The notes below the pieces were generated by a model. The model was not told the DNA's origin. It did not search any database and worked only from the letters and a program-made list of their open reading frames with translations. Made by a program: the position numbers and the translations under genes. 51,106 nt of DNA from Bacillota bacterium (GTDB lineage Bacteria > Bacillota > Limnochordia > Darwinibacteriales > Darwinibacteriaceae), in contig JAAYMM010000029.1 of NCBI GenBank assembly GCA_012521335.1, positions 1 through 51,106 of the forward strand, read 5' to 3'. Positions 36,412-46,776 of the stretch are shown here, one piece after another. The stretch's first letter is position 1; every line of letters starts with the position of its first letter.

Positions 36412-37110
36412 ATGGAAGTACAAGTTGATGTGGCCAAAGTGGGGAAATATGCTGTGGGCGTCAGCGGTGACTCTGTGGAAGTGGTGGAGCGGCCTGGAGG
36501 CGGCGTTTCCATCGTGATCATCGACGGACAAGGCCACGGGCGGGCGGCTAAGCGCATGAGCCACATGATCGCCAACCAGGCGGCCAGGCTCATTGAAGAC
36601 GGGGCCCGAGACGGGGCGGTCATGCGGGTGATCAACGATCATCTCTACGCCTTCCGGGATGGGAAGGTTTCCGCCACGGCCACCCTGCTCTCTGCCGATC
36701 TGGCCCACGGCTGCCTCGTGGTCTCCCGCAACTCCAACACCCCAGTGCTGGTAGCTGCGGGAGGACATGCCCGCGTGCTGGATGCTCCGGTGGAACCCAT
36801 TGGCGTCCGCCGCCTGCTGAAGCCTTCCCTCACCCACTTGGAACTGGCTGAGGGAACGGTGCTTATGGGGTTCACCGACGGGGTGATCCACGCTGGCCGC
36901 AGCAGGGGGGAGAAACTGTCCCTGCAGCGGGTCTGCCGCCTGTTGACCACCGGCCTGTCCGCAGGCGGGCTGGCGGATGCCGTGCTCCAGTACGCCCTGG
37001 ATCTGGAAGACGGCAGACCCCGTGACGACATGGTGGTGGCGGTTCTGAAGGTCACAGGCGACGAGAACAAGCTGGGGATCAGGAGAATCTCTGCTTCCTA
37101 TCCGGTGTGA
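36412..37110 (+). CDS. SpoIIE-type (PP2C) serine/threonine phosphatase
   Basis: This 232-residue protein is a stand-alone SpoIIE/PPM phosphatase domain without sensor or membrane parts. The metal-binding positions are present: IIDGQGHGRAAK (Asp38), GFTDGVIHAG (Asp156) and RPRDDMVVAVLKV (Asp205-Asp206). Related enzymes dephosphorylate anti-anti-sigma factors of the SpoIIAA/RsbV type, but no such partner is encoded nearby. The P-loop gene that follows starts ten bases after its stop. The substrate is unknown. Confidence 0.88.
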   Translation: MEVQVDVAKVGKYAVGVSGDSVEVVERPGGGVSIVIIDGQGHGRAAKRMSHMIANQAARLIEDGARDGAVMRVINDHLYAFRDGKVSATATLLSADLAHGCLVVSRNSNTPVLVAAGGHARVLDAPVEPIGVRRLLKPSLTHLELAEGTVLMGFTDGVIHAGRSRGEKLSLQRVCRLLTTGLSAGGLADAVLQYALDLEDGRPRDDMVVAVLKVTGDENKLGIRRISASYPV

Positions 37111-37120
37111 GGTGGGAACG

Positions 37121-37504
37121 GTGCAGCAGGATCCTTTAATTCTCGTAGTGGGAGTGTGCGCCTCAGGCAAGAGCACCCTGGCCAAAGGGCTGAGGGAGCT
37201 GGGTTATCATGTCCGCTCCTTTGCCCAGGAGCATTCTGTCAGCAGGCGCTTGTGGCAGCGCCTGGATCCGGACTTCCTCATCCTTTTGGAATGCAGCTAT
37301 GAGACGATCCGGCGGAGAAAGAGGGTTTCCTGGGGAGTAGACCGCTACCGGAGGCAGCTGCGCCTTTTGGCCAACGCCAGGGCCCAAGCCGATCTGATTG
37401 TGCGCACCGATGGTTTCACTCCGGAACAGCTGGTGAGCTTTGTGCACAGGCAGTTGCAGCAACTGGGTATAGGGGGACTGGATAGCCGTGGTGAAGCTGG
37501 CTGA
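37121..37504 (+). CDS. Small P-loop NTPase of unknown function
   Basis: This 127-residue protein starts with a Walker A motif, GVCASGKST (residues 11-19), like small nucleotide or metabolite kinases. LDPDFLILLECSYETIRRRKRVSWG is a possible Walker B and lid with a basic stretch, and the C-terminus (VRTDGFTPEQLVSFV) resembles the adenylylsulfate-kinase/gluconokinase-like fold. It is shorter than those kinases. GTG 37121 follows GAGGTGG. The end overlaps the HD-domain gene by 17 bases, so the two are probably translated together. Confidence 0.75.
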   Translation: MQQDPLILVVGVCASGKSTLAKGLRELGYHVRSFAQEHSVSRRLWQRLDPDFLILLECSYETIRRRKRVSWGVDRYRRQLRLLANARAQADLIVRTDGFTPEQLVSFVHRQLQQLGIGGLDSRGEAG

Positions 37505-38147
37505 TCTGGAAAAACACCCGACGATCAGAGCCTATGTCAAGCAAGCTGATGCTAATCTGGCGGCCATGGGTTTCACGGAACATGGTTTCCGCCATATCAG
37601 CTTGGTCTCCTCCATTGCCCGCCAGATCCTGCTGCGCTTGGGCTATGCTGAGCGCAGGGCAGAGCTGGCAGCCATAGCCGGTTATGTGCACGATTTGGGC
37701 AACTGCGTAGGGCGGGTTAACCATGGTTACGCAGGAGCCCTGCTGGTAGAGCCGGTCCTGAGGGAGCTGGGCATGCCGCCGGAGGAAGTGGCACTGGTGC
37801 TCAGCGCGGTGGGCAATCACGAAGAGGAAGTGGGAGAGCCGGTGAATGAGGTGGCGGCAGCACTAATTTTGGCCGACAAATCTGATGTGCACCGCACTAG
37901 AGTGCGCAACCGGGAGCTGGCCACCTTTGATATTCACGATCGGGTGAACTATGCGGTGAATAAGTCGTTTTTGAATGTGGATGAACAGCAGCGGCTGATC
38001 ACCTTGAACATCACTATCGAGACTGAATACACGCCCATCATGGACTATTTCGAGATCTTTCTGGACCGCATGCTCATGTGCCGCCGGGCCGCGGCCTATC
38101 TGGGATGCCAGTTCAAGCTGAAAATCAACGATGTGCTTCTGCTCTAG
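37488..38147 (+). CDS. HD-domain phosphohydrolase of unknown substrate
   Basis: This 219-residue protein has an HD domain at about residues 30-150: GFRHISLVSSIARQIL (first His), YVHDLGNCVGRVNH (HD pair), GNHEEE and ADKSDVHRTR (final Asp). The set of metal ligands looks complete, so it is probably an active phosphatase or phosphodiesterase. A further 70 residues follow with no recognised motif. It is the last gene of the phosphatase/P-loop/HD cluster. GTG 37488 or 37491 both fit; AGGGGG lies about 11 bases before the first. Confidence 0.8.
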   Translation: MVKLADLEKHPTIRAYVKQADANLAAMGFTEHGFRHISLVSSIARQILLRLGYAERRAELAAIAGYVHDLGNCVGRVNHGYAGALLVEPVLRELGMPPEEVALVLSAVGNHEEEVGEPVNEVAAALILADKSDVHRTRVRNRELATFDIHDRVNYAVNKSFLNVDEQQRLITLNITIETEYTPIMDYFEIFLDRMLMCRRAAAYLGCQFKLKINDVLLL

Positions 38148-38175
38148 AGTCCGAAGAATTGAAAACTGGCATAAG

Positions 38176-38215
38176 AAAAAACTGGCGCTGAAGGTGAAAA
38201 CCAAGAGCGCCAGTT
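38176..38215 (-). terminator. Terminator after hpt (minus strand)
   Basis: AACTGGCGCT and AGCGCCAGTT form a perfect 10-bp outer stem with a small GGT-GAAA-ACC hairpin inside. On the minus strand a T-run follows (A-run 38176-38180 on the plus strand). There is no T-run for the plus strand, so it serves mainly hpt. Confidence 0.88.
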
Positions 38216-38219
38216 CTAC

Positions 38220-38774
38220 TTATGCATTCTGGATATATTCTTTCTTGGGCACGAAGACGAAGGGGATGTTGCGGTAGAACTGCTTGAAATCAAGCCCGTA
38301 TCCCACTAAGAACTCATTGGGCACTTCAAAACCCACATAATCAATGGGGATGTCTACGCGGCGGTTAGCCGGTTTGTTCAACAGGGTGCAGATGCGCAGG
38401 GAGGCAGGATTTCTGCTGTGCAGGTTCTTCACCAGATAGCTCAACGTTAGGCCCGTGTCGATAATATCTTCCACGATGAGGACATGCTTGCCTTCGATGC
38501 TCTCCTCCAGGTCCTTGACGATGCGCACCACACCTGAAGATTCGGTGGCATCTCCATAGCTGGACACCGACATAAAGTCGTAGGCCACCGGTACTGTAAT
38601 ATGTTTGGCCAGATCACAGAGGAACATGAGGCCGCCTTTGAGCACGCAGAGTAAAGTGATTTCCTTGCCTGCGTAATCTTGAGAGATGGCCTTGCCCAGT
38701 TCGCGGACCCGTCTTTGAATATCGTCTTCGCTGATGATGATGCGATCTACTATGTCCACCGGAACCACCGCCAT
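38220..38774 (-). CDS. hpt: Hypoxanthine phosphoribosyltransferase
   Basis: Hpt makes IMP and GMP from hypoxanthine and guanine in purine salvage. The 184-residue protein has LLCVLKGGLMFLCDL, the DFMSVSSYG loop, the PRPP motif VLIVEDIIDTGLTL and the late IDYVGFEVPNEFLVGYGLD segment. It is alone on the minus strand with its own promoter and terminator. ATG 38774 is only about eight bases from the predicted transcription start and has no ribosome-binding site. GTG 38759, which has GGCGGTGG upstream, would give a 179-residue protein and may be the true start. Confidence 0.94.
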   Translation of the reverse strand: MAVVPVDIVDRIIISEDDIQRRVRELGKAISQDYAGKEITLLCVLKGGLMFLCDLAKHITVPVAYDFMSVSSYGDATESSGVVRIVKDLEESIEGKHVLIVEDIIDTGLTLSYLVKNLHSRNPASLRICTLLNKPANRRVDIPIDYVGFEVPNEFLVGYGLDFKQFYRNIPFVFVPKKEYIQNA

Positions 38775-38788
38775 TCATTTTTCTATTA

Positions 38789-38817
38789 ATGATACTATTA
38801 CGGCCAGCGGCGGTCAA
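38789..38817 (-). promoter_or_regulatory. Sigma-A promoter for hpt (minus strand)
   Basis: On the minus strand TTGACC, 17 bases, TATCAT. The predicted start is near 38782. Confidence 0.78.
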
Positions 38818-38892
38818 GGGGGAACCCTGCCCAGTCAGGGGGCAGGAGTTCACTGAGGGGTGTAGAATGTACAGGGAACGGAGGACTTGCTT

Positions 38893-41424
38893 ATGGCGAA
38901 AAGACAGTGGATTCTGCGCGAGCAGCACGGCCCGCTGGCAGGAGAACTGGCGGCCGCGCTGAACATCACCCCGCTCGTGGCCCAGATCCTCATCAACCGA
39001 GGGATCACCACCGTGGAAGCGGGGAGGCAGTTTTTGCAGTGCGATCTGGCGGCGACTCCGGATCCTTTTTTAATGTCCGGGATGCGGCAGGCAGTGGAAC
39101 GCATCCAGCTGGCCCTTTTCAGACACGAGCGGATTGTGGTGTACGGCGATTACGATGCGGATGGTCAAACCGCAGCCGCTCTGTTGGTGCGCGCCCTGCG
39201 CGAGCTGGCACCTGATCCTGGCAGCATCAGTTACTACGTGCCCGACCGCTTTGATGAAGGCTATGGACTCAACGCGCAGGCGGTGGCCGCGCTGAGCGCC
39301 CAGGCAGACCTGCTCATCTCCGTAGACTGCGGAATTGTCTCCTATGCGGAAATCCAGGAGGCCCAGCGCTTGGGGCTCGATGTGATTGTCACCGACCACC
39401 ATGAGCCTGGACCGGAGCGGCCGCCGGCCTTGGCCGTGCTCAACCCGAAACAGGCGGGCTGTGCCTACCCGTTTAAGGATCTAGCCGGAGTGGGAGTAGC
39501 CCTCAAGCTGGTGCAGGGGCTGGGCCTGCCCGGGTGGGAGGAGTACCTAGACTTAGCAGCCTTGGGCACAGTAGCTGACCTGGTGCCGCTGCAGGGAGAA
39601 AACCGCACCATCGTTAAGCGCGGTCTCGAGCTGATGCCCAGAACGAAGAACCTGGGCCTGCGCGCTCTCATGGAAGCTTCAGGCGTTGAAGCGCCCACAG
39701 CAGCAGATCTGGGTTTCCGCTTGGGGCCTCGCCTCAATGCTGGGGGACGCCTGGGGGATGCGGGGCGCGGCGTTCGCCTGCTGCTCACAGAAGATGAAGA
39801 GGAAGCCAGGGAACTAGCGGCTCAGCTCAGCCAGGAGAATGCCAAACGGCAGCAGGTGGAGCTGGACATCCTGGACGCCACGGTGCAGATTGTGGAGAAG
39901 TATGAACTGTACAAGCGCCCGGCCCTAGTGGTGTGGGGCGAGAACTGGCACCAAGGGGTAATCGGCATTGTCGCTTCCCGCCTGGTGGAGCGGTATTACC
40001 GGCCAACCGTGGTGATCAGCCTGCTGGAAGGAAAGGGTGTGGCCTCCGCCCGGAGCATTGCCGGGCTGCACTTGTATGAGACCCTCAGCGAGTGCGCCCA
40101 CCTGCTCACGAAATTTGGCGGGCATGCCATGGCCGCAGGGCTCACCTTGCCAAAGGGGAACCTTATGACCTTCCAGCGGCTTTTCGAAGAGCTCTGCGCG
40201 CAAAGGCTCAGCGCGGAAGACTACATACCCAAGCTCTACATCGACTGCGCAACTGAACTGGACAAGGTAACGGAGGGACTGGTGGCTGAACTGAGCCTGC
40301 TAGAACCCCATGGGTTGGGCAATCCCAGCCCCATTCTGCGGGCGGATGTGGCTGTGCTGCGCACGCGCCGGGTGGGCGGGGAAAACCAGCATCTCCAGCT
40401 GGCGGTGCACGATGGCACCGTTGTGGAAATGCCCGCCATCGCCTTCGGGGCAGGTGCGGATCAAGAGGAACTGGAAAAGAGAGCGGAGCAAGTGGCGCTG
40501 GCCTTCGTGCCCACAGTGAACGAATGGCAGGGAACCAGGATCATACAGCTGCAGGTCAGGGACTGGCAGGAAGTGCAGGTAGAAGACACTTTCGTGCGGC
40601 GCTGGCTGGTGGAGTCCTACCCCTGGAGGCTCGGGCCCTCCTTTTACCAGAGCTCTGCTCTGAGCATTGAGGACACTCAGTTTGCTTGTCCCAGGCATGT
40701 GCTGGTGGATCTCCGGGGCACCTACGATAAGGCAGCGGCACTGCGCAGACGACGGAACGGGTTGCCCGCCTTGATCCTGGTTAACAGGGCCGTATCCGTG
40801 TTGGAAGTCTGCCGGCAGCTGCGCATTGCGGCAGCTGGTAGGGAGTCCATCGGGTTTGCTCATGAGTGGCTTTCCGAAGCTGAACTGGCCGAGCTCCACA
40901 GCTCCCCCTTCACCTGGCTGGTTTCCACGGGCTTAGGGCTGCCCAAGGGCAGGTGGCCTTCCGTCTGGTTTTGGGAACCTCCCCTCACCCCCACGGTCCA
41001 GGGATTGTGGTCTTCCCTGGTGGAGGAGGGGGGAGAGATTGTGGCCATCTACGGCTCCAAAGACGTGCAGCAGTTACAGGTGCACCTGGCCAAGGAGTAT
41101 CCTGACCGCAGCATATTGGCCAGGATCTACTCTCTGCTGCGTTCCTGCGGAGGCAGCATCTCTCTGGGAGAAGCAGTCGCCAAATTGGAGGAAGTGGGGC
41201 TTTTCGGGGCCCTCCCGGCGGCCGTGGGCATCTTTGCTGAACTGGGCCTCTGGTCAGTGCGGGATGGGGCCATCTTCTATCTTCCAGAACCTGACCACAA
41301 GCTAGACTTGCAGCAAGCAGTTTTGTATAATAAGATAACAAAGATACGCGATCAGGCTGCAGTGTACCTTAAGCGTTGTTTGGAAAGGGGATTCTTCCAG
41401 GATGGACTTAAAAGAGAAAATTAG
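38893..41424 (+). CDS. recJ: Single-stranded-DNA-specific exonuclease RecJ
   Basis: RecJ degrades 5' single-stranded DNA in repair and recombination. The 843-residue protein is of the long Firmicutes type: a DHH domain (about 60-230; VYGDYDADGQTAAALL, SVDCGI, VTDHHEPG), a DHHA1 domain (about 350-450; GHAMAAGLTL with the GGH-like turn) and an OB-fold (about 460-565). A C-terminal extension of about 270 residues is the RecJ_C-type region also found in B. subtilis YrvE. ATG 38893 follows GGAACGGAGGA; TTG 38887 is less likely. It overlaps apt by 23 bases. Confidence 0.95.
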   Translation: MAKRQWILREQHGPLAGELAAALNITPLVAQILINRGITTVEAGRQFLQCDLAATPDPFLMSGMRQAVERIQLALFRHERIVVYGDYDADGQTAAALLVRALRELAPDPGSISYYVPDRFDEGYGLNAQAVAALSAQADLLISVDCGIVSYAEIQEAQRLGLDVIVTDHHEPGPERPPALAVLNPKQAGCAYPFKDLAGVGVALKLVQGLGLPGWEEYLDLAALGTVADLVPLQGENRTIVKRGLELMPRTKNLGLRALMEASGVEAPTAADLGFRLGPRLNAGGRLGDAGRGVRLLLTEDEEEARELAAQLSQENAKRQQVELDILDATVQIVEKYELYKRPALVVWGENWHQGVIGIVASRLVERYYRPTVVISLLEGKGVASARSIAGLHLYETLSECAHLLTKFGGHAMAAGLTLPKGNLMTFQRLFEELCAQRLSAEDYIPKLYIDCATELDKVTEGLVAELSLLEPHGLGNPSPILRADVAVLRTRRVGGENQHLQLAVHDGTVVEMPAIAFGAGADQEELEKRAEQVALAFVPTVNEWQGTRIIQLQVRDWQEVQVEDTFVRRWLVESYPWRLGPSFYQSSALSIEDTQFACPRHVLVDLRGTYDKAAALRRRRNGLPALILVNRAVSVLEVCRQLRIAAAGRESIGFAHEWLSEAELAELHSSPFTWLVSTGLGLPKGRWPSVWFWEPPLTPTVQGLWSSLVEEGGEIVAIYGSKDVQQLQVHLAKEYPDRSILARIYSLLRSCGGSISLGEAVAKLEEVGLFGALPAAVGIFAELGLWSVRDGAIFYLPEPDHKLDLQQAVLYNKITKIRDQAAVYLKRCLERGFFQDGLKREN
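41303..41331 (+). promoter_or_regulatory. Promoter for apt inside the 3' end of recJ
   Basis: TAGACT, 17 bases, TATAAT. The start would be near 41338, giving a leader of about 64 bases before apt. The -10 is perfect and the -35 matches four of six. Confidence 0.65.
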
Positions 41425-41929
41425 GGTGATACCAGATTTTCCGCAGCCTGGTATCAGTTTTAAGGACATTACCACCTTGCTTAGAGACGGAGAAGCGCTG
41501 AGGGAGGCTGTTCAGCGCATGGCCAGGCACTATGCTGGTGCTGGGATCGACATGGTTGTGGGAGTGGAATCAAGGGGCTTCATTCTGGGAGCGCCCTTAG
41601 CCTATGAGATGGGCCTAGGCTTTACCTTGATCCGCAAACCGGGCAAGCTTCCCGGGGACGTGCTTTCGGTGGAGTATGATCTGGAGTATGGGACGGACCG
41701 TTTGGAGATCCACGCCGATTCCTTCCCGCCGGGCACCCGGGTGCTGATCGTGGATGATCTGCTGGCCACAGGCGGGACCATTGCGGCGGCCATGGAGCTT
41801 GTCAATAAGCTCGGTGGACAAGTAGTGGGCTTAGCCTTCTTGATTGAACTCAGCTACCTAGGCGGCAGGAAAAAGTTAGAGGAGCTTGGCGACTACGACA
41901 TCTTGGCGCTCGTTGACTATAAGGAATAA
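41402..41929 (+). CDS. apt: Adenine phosphoribosyltransferase
   Basis: Apt converts adenine and PRPP to AMP. The 175-residue protein has the family's VIPDFPQPGISFKDITTLL start, VVGVESRGFILGAPLAY, and the PRPP motif VLIVDDLLATGGTI. Order recJ-apt-relA is conserved in Firmicutes and puts purine salvage next to (p)ppGpp synthesis. ATG 41402 follows GGAAAGGGG. Confidence 0.97.
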   Translation: MDLKEKIRVIPDFPQPGISFKDITTLLRDGEALREAVQRMARHYAGAGIDMVVGVESRGFILGAPLAYEMGLGFTLIRKPGKLPGDVLSVEYDLEYGTDRLEIHADSFPPGTRVLIVDDLLATGGTIAAAMELVNKLGGQVVGLAFLIELSYLGGRKKLEELGDYDILALVDYKE

Positions 41930-41956
41930 ACACTTGGGGGGAAGGAGGGGGGCGCT

Positions 41957-44095
<2,139 letters not shown>

Positions 44096-44114
44096 GAGCA
44101 GAGGATGAGTTGGC

Positions 44115-44561
44115 ATGCGAGCAGTTGTACAGCGGGTGAAACAAGCTAGTGTCACCGTAGATGGAGCCGTAGTGGGCAAGATTGCCCACGGGCTTTTAGT
44201 TTTCCTGGGTGTTGGTCAGGGAGATAGCAGCGAAGATGCCAGGTATCTGGCCGAGAAAATAGCTAAACTGCGGATCTTCTCCGATGACCAGGGGAAACTC
44301 AACCTGGATGTCCAGGCAGTGGGTGGTGCGGTTCTAGCCGTCTCCCAGTTCACGCTGTACGGCGACTGCCGACGCGGGCGCCGGCCCAGCTTCAGCTCGG
44401 CAGCTCCTCCAGATGAGGCTCAAGCTCTCTACGAGGAGTTCGTGGCGGAGCTGCAGGCCGCGGGTATCCCCGTGGCTACAGGTGTGTTCCAGGCGCATAT
44501 GGAGGTAAGCCTAGTCAATGACGGGCCGGTGACGCTTATTGTAACCAGTGAAGGAGAGTAG
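44115..44561 (+). CDS. dtd: D-aminoacyl-tRNA deacylase
   Basis: Dtd removes D-amino acids mistakenly attached to tRNA. The 148-residue protein starts [17 protein letters not shown] and has [19 protein letters not shown] and NDGPVTLIV (the Gly-Pro loop of the active site), all characteristic. It follows relA by 19 bases, the standard order. Confidence 0.97.
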   Translation: MRAVVQRVKQASVTVDGAVVGKIAHGLLVFLGVGQGDSSEDARYLAEKIAKLRIFSDDQGKLNLDVQAVGGAVLAVSQFTLYGDCRRGRRPSFSSAAPPDEAQALYEEFVAELQAAGIPVATGVFQAHMEVSLVNDGPVTLIVTSEGE

Positions 44562-44563
44562 GC

Positions 44564-45181
44564 ATGCAGATCGAACGTTTTGTGGTCAACTCGTTGTCTA
44601 CCAACTGCTATGTAGTTCATGATTCCGGCGAAGCGGTCGTGGTGGATCCTGGCGCCGAGTCCCAGGAAGTGCTGAATTTCATACAGGAAAACGGGCTGCG
44701 GGTTGTGGCCATCATCAACACCCACGGTCATTGCGACCACATTCTGGGCAATGCCTGGCTTAAGGAGCAGACCGGGGCACCTATAGCTGTGCATGAAGCG
44801 GATGCCCCGTTTCTCAGCGACCCTGAGCTGCACTTAGGGCCCCAGGTGCGCATGCAGGTGCCGCCCACCAAAGCGGATCGCCTGTTGAAAGATGGCGATG
44901 AGATTGCCGTAGGCCAGGGGAGTCTGCAGGTGATCCATACCCCTGGGCACAGCCCCGGCGGGATCTGCCTTTACGGACCGGGTCTGCTGATCAGCGGAGA
45001 CACCTTGTTTAAGTCCTCTGTTGGGCGATGGGATTTTCCCAGCTCAGATGAACAGGACCTGTTCCAAAGCCTGAAACGCCTGGTTGTGCTGCCCCCCGAG
45101 ACTAAGGTCTATCCGGGCCACGGCTTCAGCACCACCTTAGCCAGGGAACTGGTGGAGAACCCCTTTTTGAACTCACTGTAG
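44564..45181 (+). CDS. MBL-fold metallohydrolase, glyoxalase II-like (YqgX type)
   Basis: This 205-residue protein is a compact metallo-beta-lactamase-fold hydrolase: VVDPGAE, NTHGHCDHILGN (HxHxDH), HTPGHSPGGICLY, ISGDTLFKSSVGRWDFP and VYPGHGFSTTL supply the two-metal site. Small glyoxalase II-like proteins in this exact place (after dtd) are common in Firmicutes. The true substrate is not known. ATG 44564 is two bases after dtd ends. Confidence 0.92.
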   Translation: MQIERFVVNSLSTNCYVVHDSGEAVVVDPGAESQEVLNFIQENGLRVVAIINTHGHCDHILGNAWLKEQTGAPIAVHEADAPFLSDPELHLGPQVRMQVPPTKADRLLKDGDEIAVGQGSLQVIHTPGHSPGGICLYGPGLLISGDTLFKSSVGRWDFPSSDEQDLFQSLKRLVVLPPETKVYPGHGFSTTLARELVENPFLNSL

Positions 45182-45264
45182 GGAAGTGAAGGGCAATAGC
45201 TATTCCTTTTTATTTTGGCCATGAAAGCTATGAGATACAAGCTGATGATTTCCTAGCCCCTTCC

Positions 45265-46683
45265 ATGGAAGTGGCGGTGAAATCGCTGGCACCGAACGCC
45301 AATTTTGGCAAGGGCAAAGTCCTCCGCGCGCAGTATGCGTGGGAGGACTCTGCCTTGTTTGTCGCCGTCTGCCTGGACGGGGAAGAGTGGACGCTGCGCG
45401 ATACGGAGATCTTCGATCCCCGCTATGACGAAAGGGATCGCGAGCGCAGGATCAAGGAACGGGTACGGCTGGGCATTCGCCGCGTGTTTGAACGTGTGTA
45501 CGGCTTGGCAGAAAGCCCCTGGGGCATTCTCACCGGCGTGCGTCCAATGAAGATGGTCCACTCCATGCTGGACCGGGGCTTTCCCCCGGAGGAACTGAAG
45601 GTCCTTTTGCGGGAAGTCTATGCTTTGAGTCCCAAAAAGGCGGATCTGCTCTTGGAGGTTGCTGCCGAACAGCGCCCCTATTTCCATCCTGATCCCAACA
45701 ATCCCATTGGCATCTATGTGGGCATTCCCTTTTGCCCCACCCGCTGCAGCTACTGCTCGTTCGCCGCTTATCCGCTGCACACCCACGGCCATCTGCTGCC
45801 GGCCTTCCTGGAGGCGCTGCATGCGGAGATTGCGGCTGTGGGCAGCCTCATCAAGGAGCGGGGCTTGGAGGTGGAAGCGGTTTACCTGGGCGGAGGCACT
45901 CCCACTACCGTGCAGGGGGCCGACCTGGATCGGCTCCTGGGGCTCCTGCGCGAACATCTCTGTACTGCCACAACCAGGGAGTTCACGGTGGAAGCCGGGC
46001 GGCCCGAGACGTTGTCCAGGGAGACGCTGAGCATTCTCAAAGCCAACGGGACGCAGCGCATCTGCATCAACCCCCAGACCATGCACGAGCCCACCCTCCA
46101 GGCCATTGGGCGCCGACATACGGTGGAAGAGGTGCGCACCGCCTTTGCCGCTGCCCGGGACATAGGTATTCCGCTGATTAACATGGATATTATCCTCGGT
46201 CTGCCCGGAGAAGAGCTTCCCCAGGTGCGGCAGACCTTGGAGGAAATCGCGGACCTAGGGCCCGACAACCTGACTGTGCACAGCCTGGCCCTAAAGCGCG
46301 CTTCCCGGCTGAAAAAGGACTGGGAACAGGAGCGCATCGCCCAGGAACAGGGGGAGGCCATGGTGGACCTGGCCCGGGATTACGCCTTAAGCTGGGGGAT
46401 GAGCCCCTATTACCTCTACCGTCAGCGCCATATCCTCGGGGATTTGGAGAATATAGGTTACTCCAAGCCGGGGGCCGCGTCCGTCTACAATATTCAGATG
46501 ATGGAAGAGCGGCAGACGATCCTCGCCCTGGGAGCGGGAGGCATAACCAAGCTCATCGCGCCCGACCTGACCTTGGCGCGCCAGGTGAACCCCAAATGCC
46601 CTGCAGCCTACACGGCCCAGATCCGCGGCTGTTTAGAGGAACGGCTTGCTGCTCTGCGCCGGCACTTCTCTAGCAGGTATTGA
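45265..46683 (+). CDS. hemZ: Coproporphyrinogen dehydrogenase HemZ, radical SAM protein
   Basis: HemZ is a HemN-like radical-SAM protein assigned to oxygen-independent coproporphyrinogen oxidation. It has a non-catalytic N-terminal region (GILTGVRPMK), then VGIPFCPTRCSYCSF (CxxxCxxC cluster), YLGGGTPTT and NMDIILGLPGEE, and the HemN_C-like end with YYLYRQRHILGDLENIGY. The coordinates use the first standard start, ATG 45265, but it has no ribosome-binding site. The frame stays open upstream to 45190 and encodes a plausible N-terminus (PFYFGHESYEIQADDF), so translation may begin at ATT 45202, eight bases after GAAGGG. It precedes the PPIase gene and hisS. Confidence 0.92.
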   Translation: MEVAVKSLAPNANFGKGKVLRAQYAWEDSALFVAVCLDGEEWTLRDTEIFDPRYDERDRERRIKERVRLGIRRVFERVYGLAESPWGILTGVRPMKMVHSMLDRGFPPEELKVLLREVYALSPKKADLLLEVAAEQRPYFHPDPNNPIGIYVGIPFCPTRCSYCSFAAYPLHTHGHLLPAFLEALHAEIAAVGSLIKERGLEVEAVYLGGGTPTTVQGADLDRLLGLLREHLCTATTREFTVEAGRPETLSRETLSILKANGTQRICINPQTMHEPTLQAIGRRHTVEEVRTAFAAARDIGIPLINMDIILGLPGEELPQVRQTLEEIADLGPDNLTVHSLALKRASRLKKDWEQERIAQEQGEAMVDLARDYALSWGMSPYYLYRQRHILGDLENIGYSKPGAASVYNIQMMEERQTILALGAGGITKLIAPDLTLARQVNPKCPAAYTAQIRGCLEERLAALRRHFSSRY

Positions 46684-46706
46684 CTGGTTAAGCAGAAGTT
46701 GTGCGT

Positions 46707-46735
46707 TTGACATAGAACGGCATTTCAAGTACAAT
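46707..46735 (+). promoter_or_regulatory. Strong sigma-A promoter for the PPIase-TPR gene
   Basis: TTGACA, 17 bases, TACAAT. The start would be near 46742, with AAAGGA about 20 bases downstream. Confidence 0.9.
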
Positions 46736-46776
46736 TAGCTTGTTGGTCTTTCTCGAATGGAAAGGATTGGTTGGCG

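Noticed and set aside
35878-37185. A 435-codon open frame on the minus strand across the exported protein and SpoIIE-type phosphatase genes
   Set aside because: It is the antisense shadow of two genes with recognisable signal peptide and phosphatase motifs; long antisense frames are common in GC-rich DNA, and its own translation shows no family motif.
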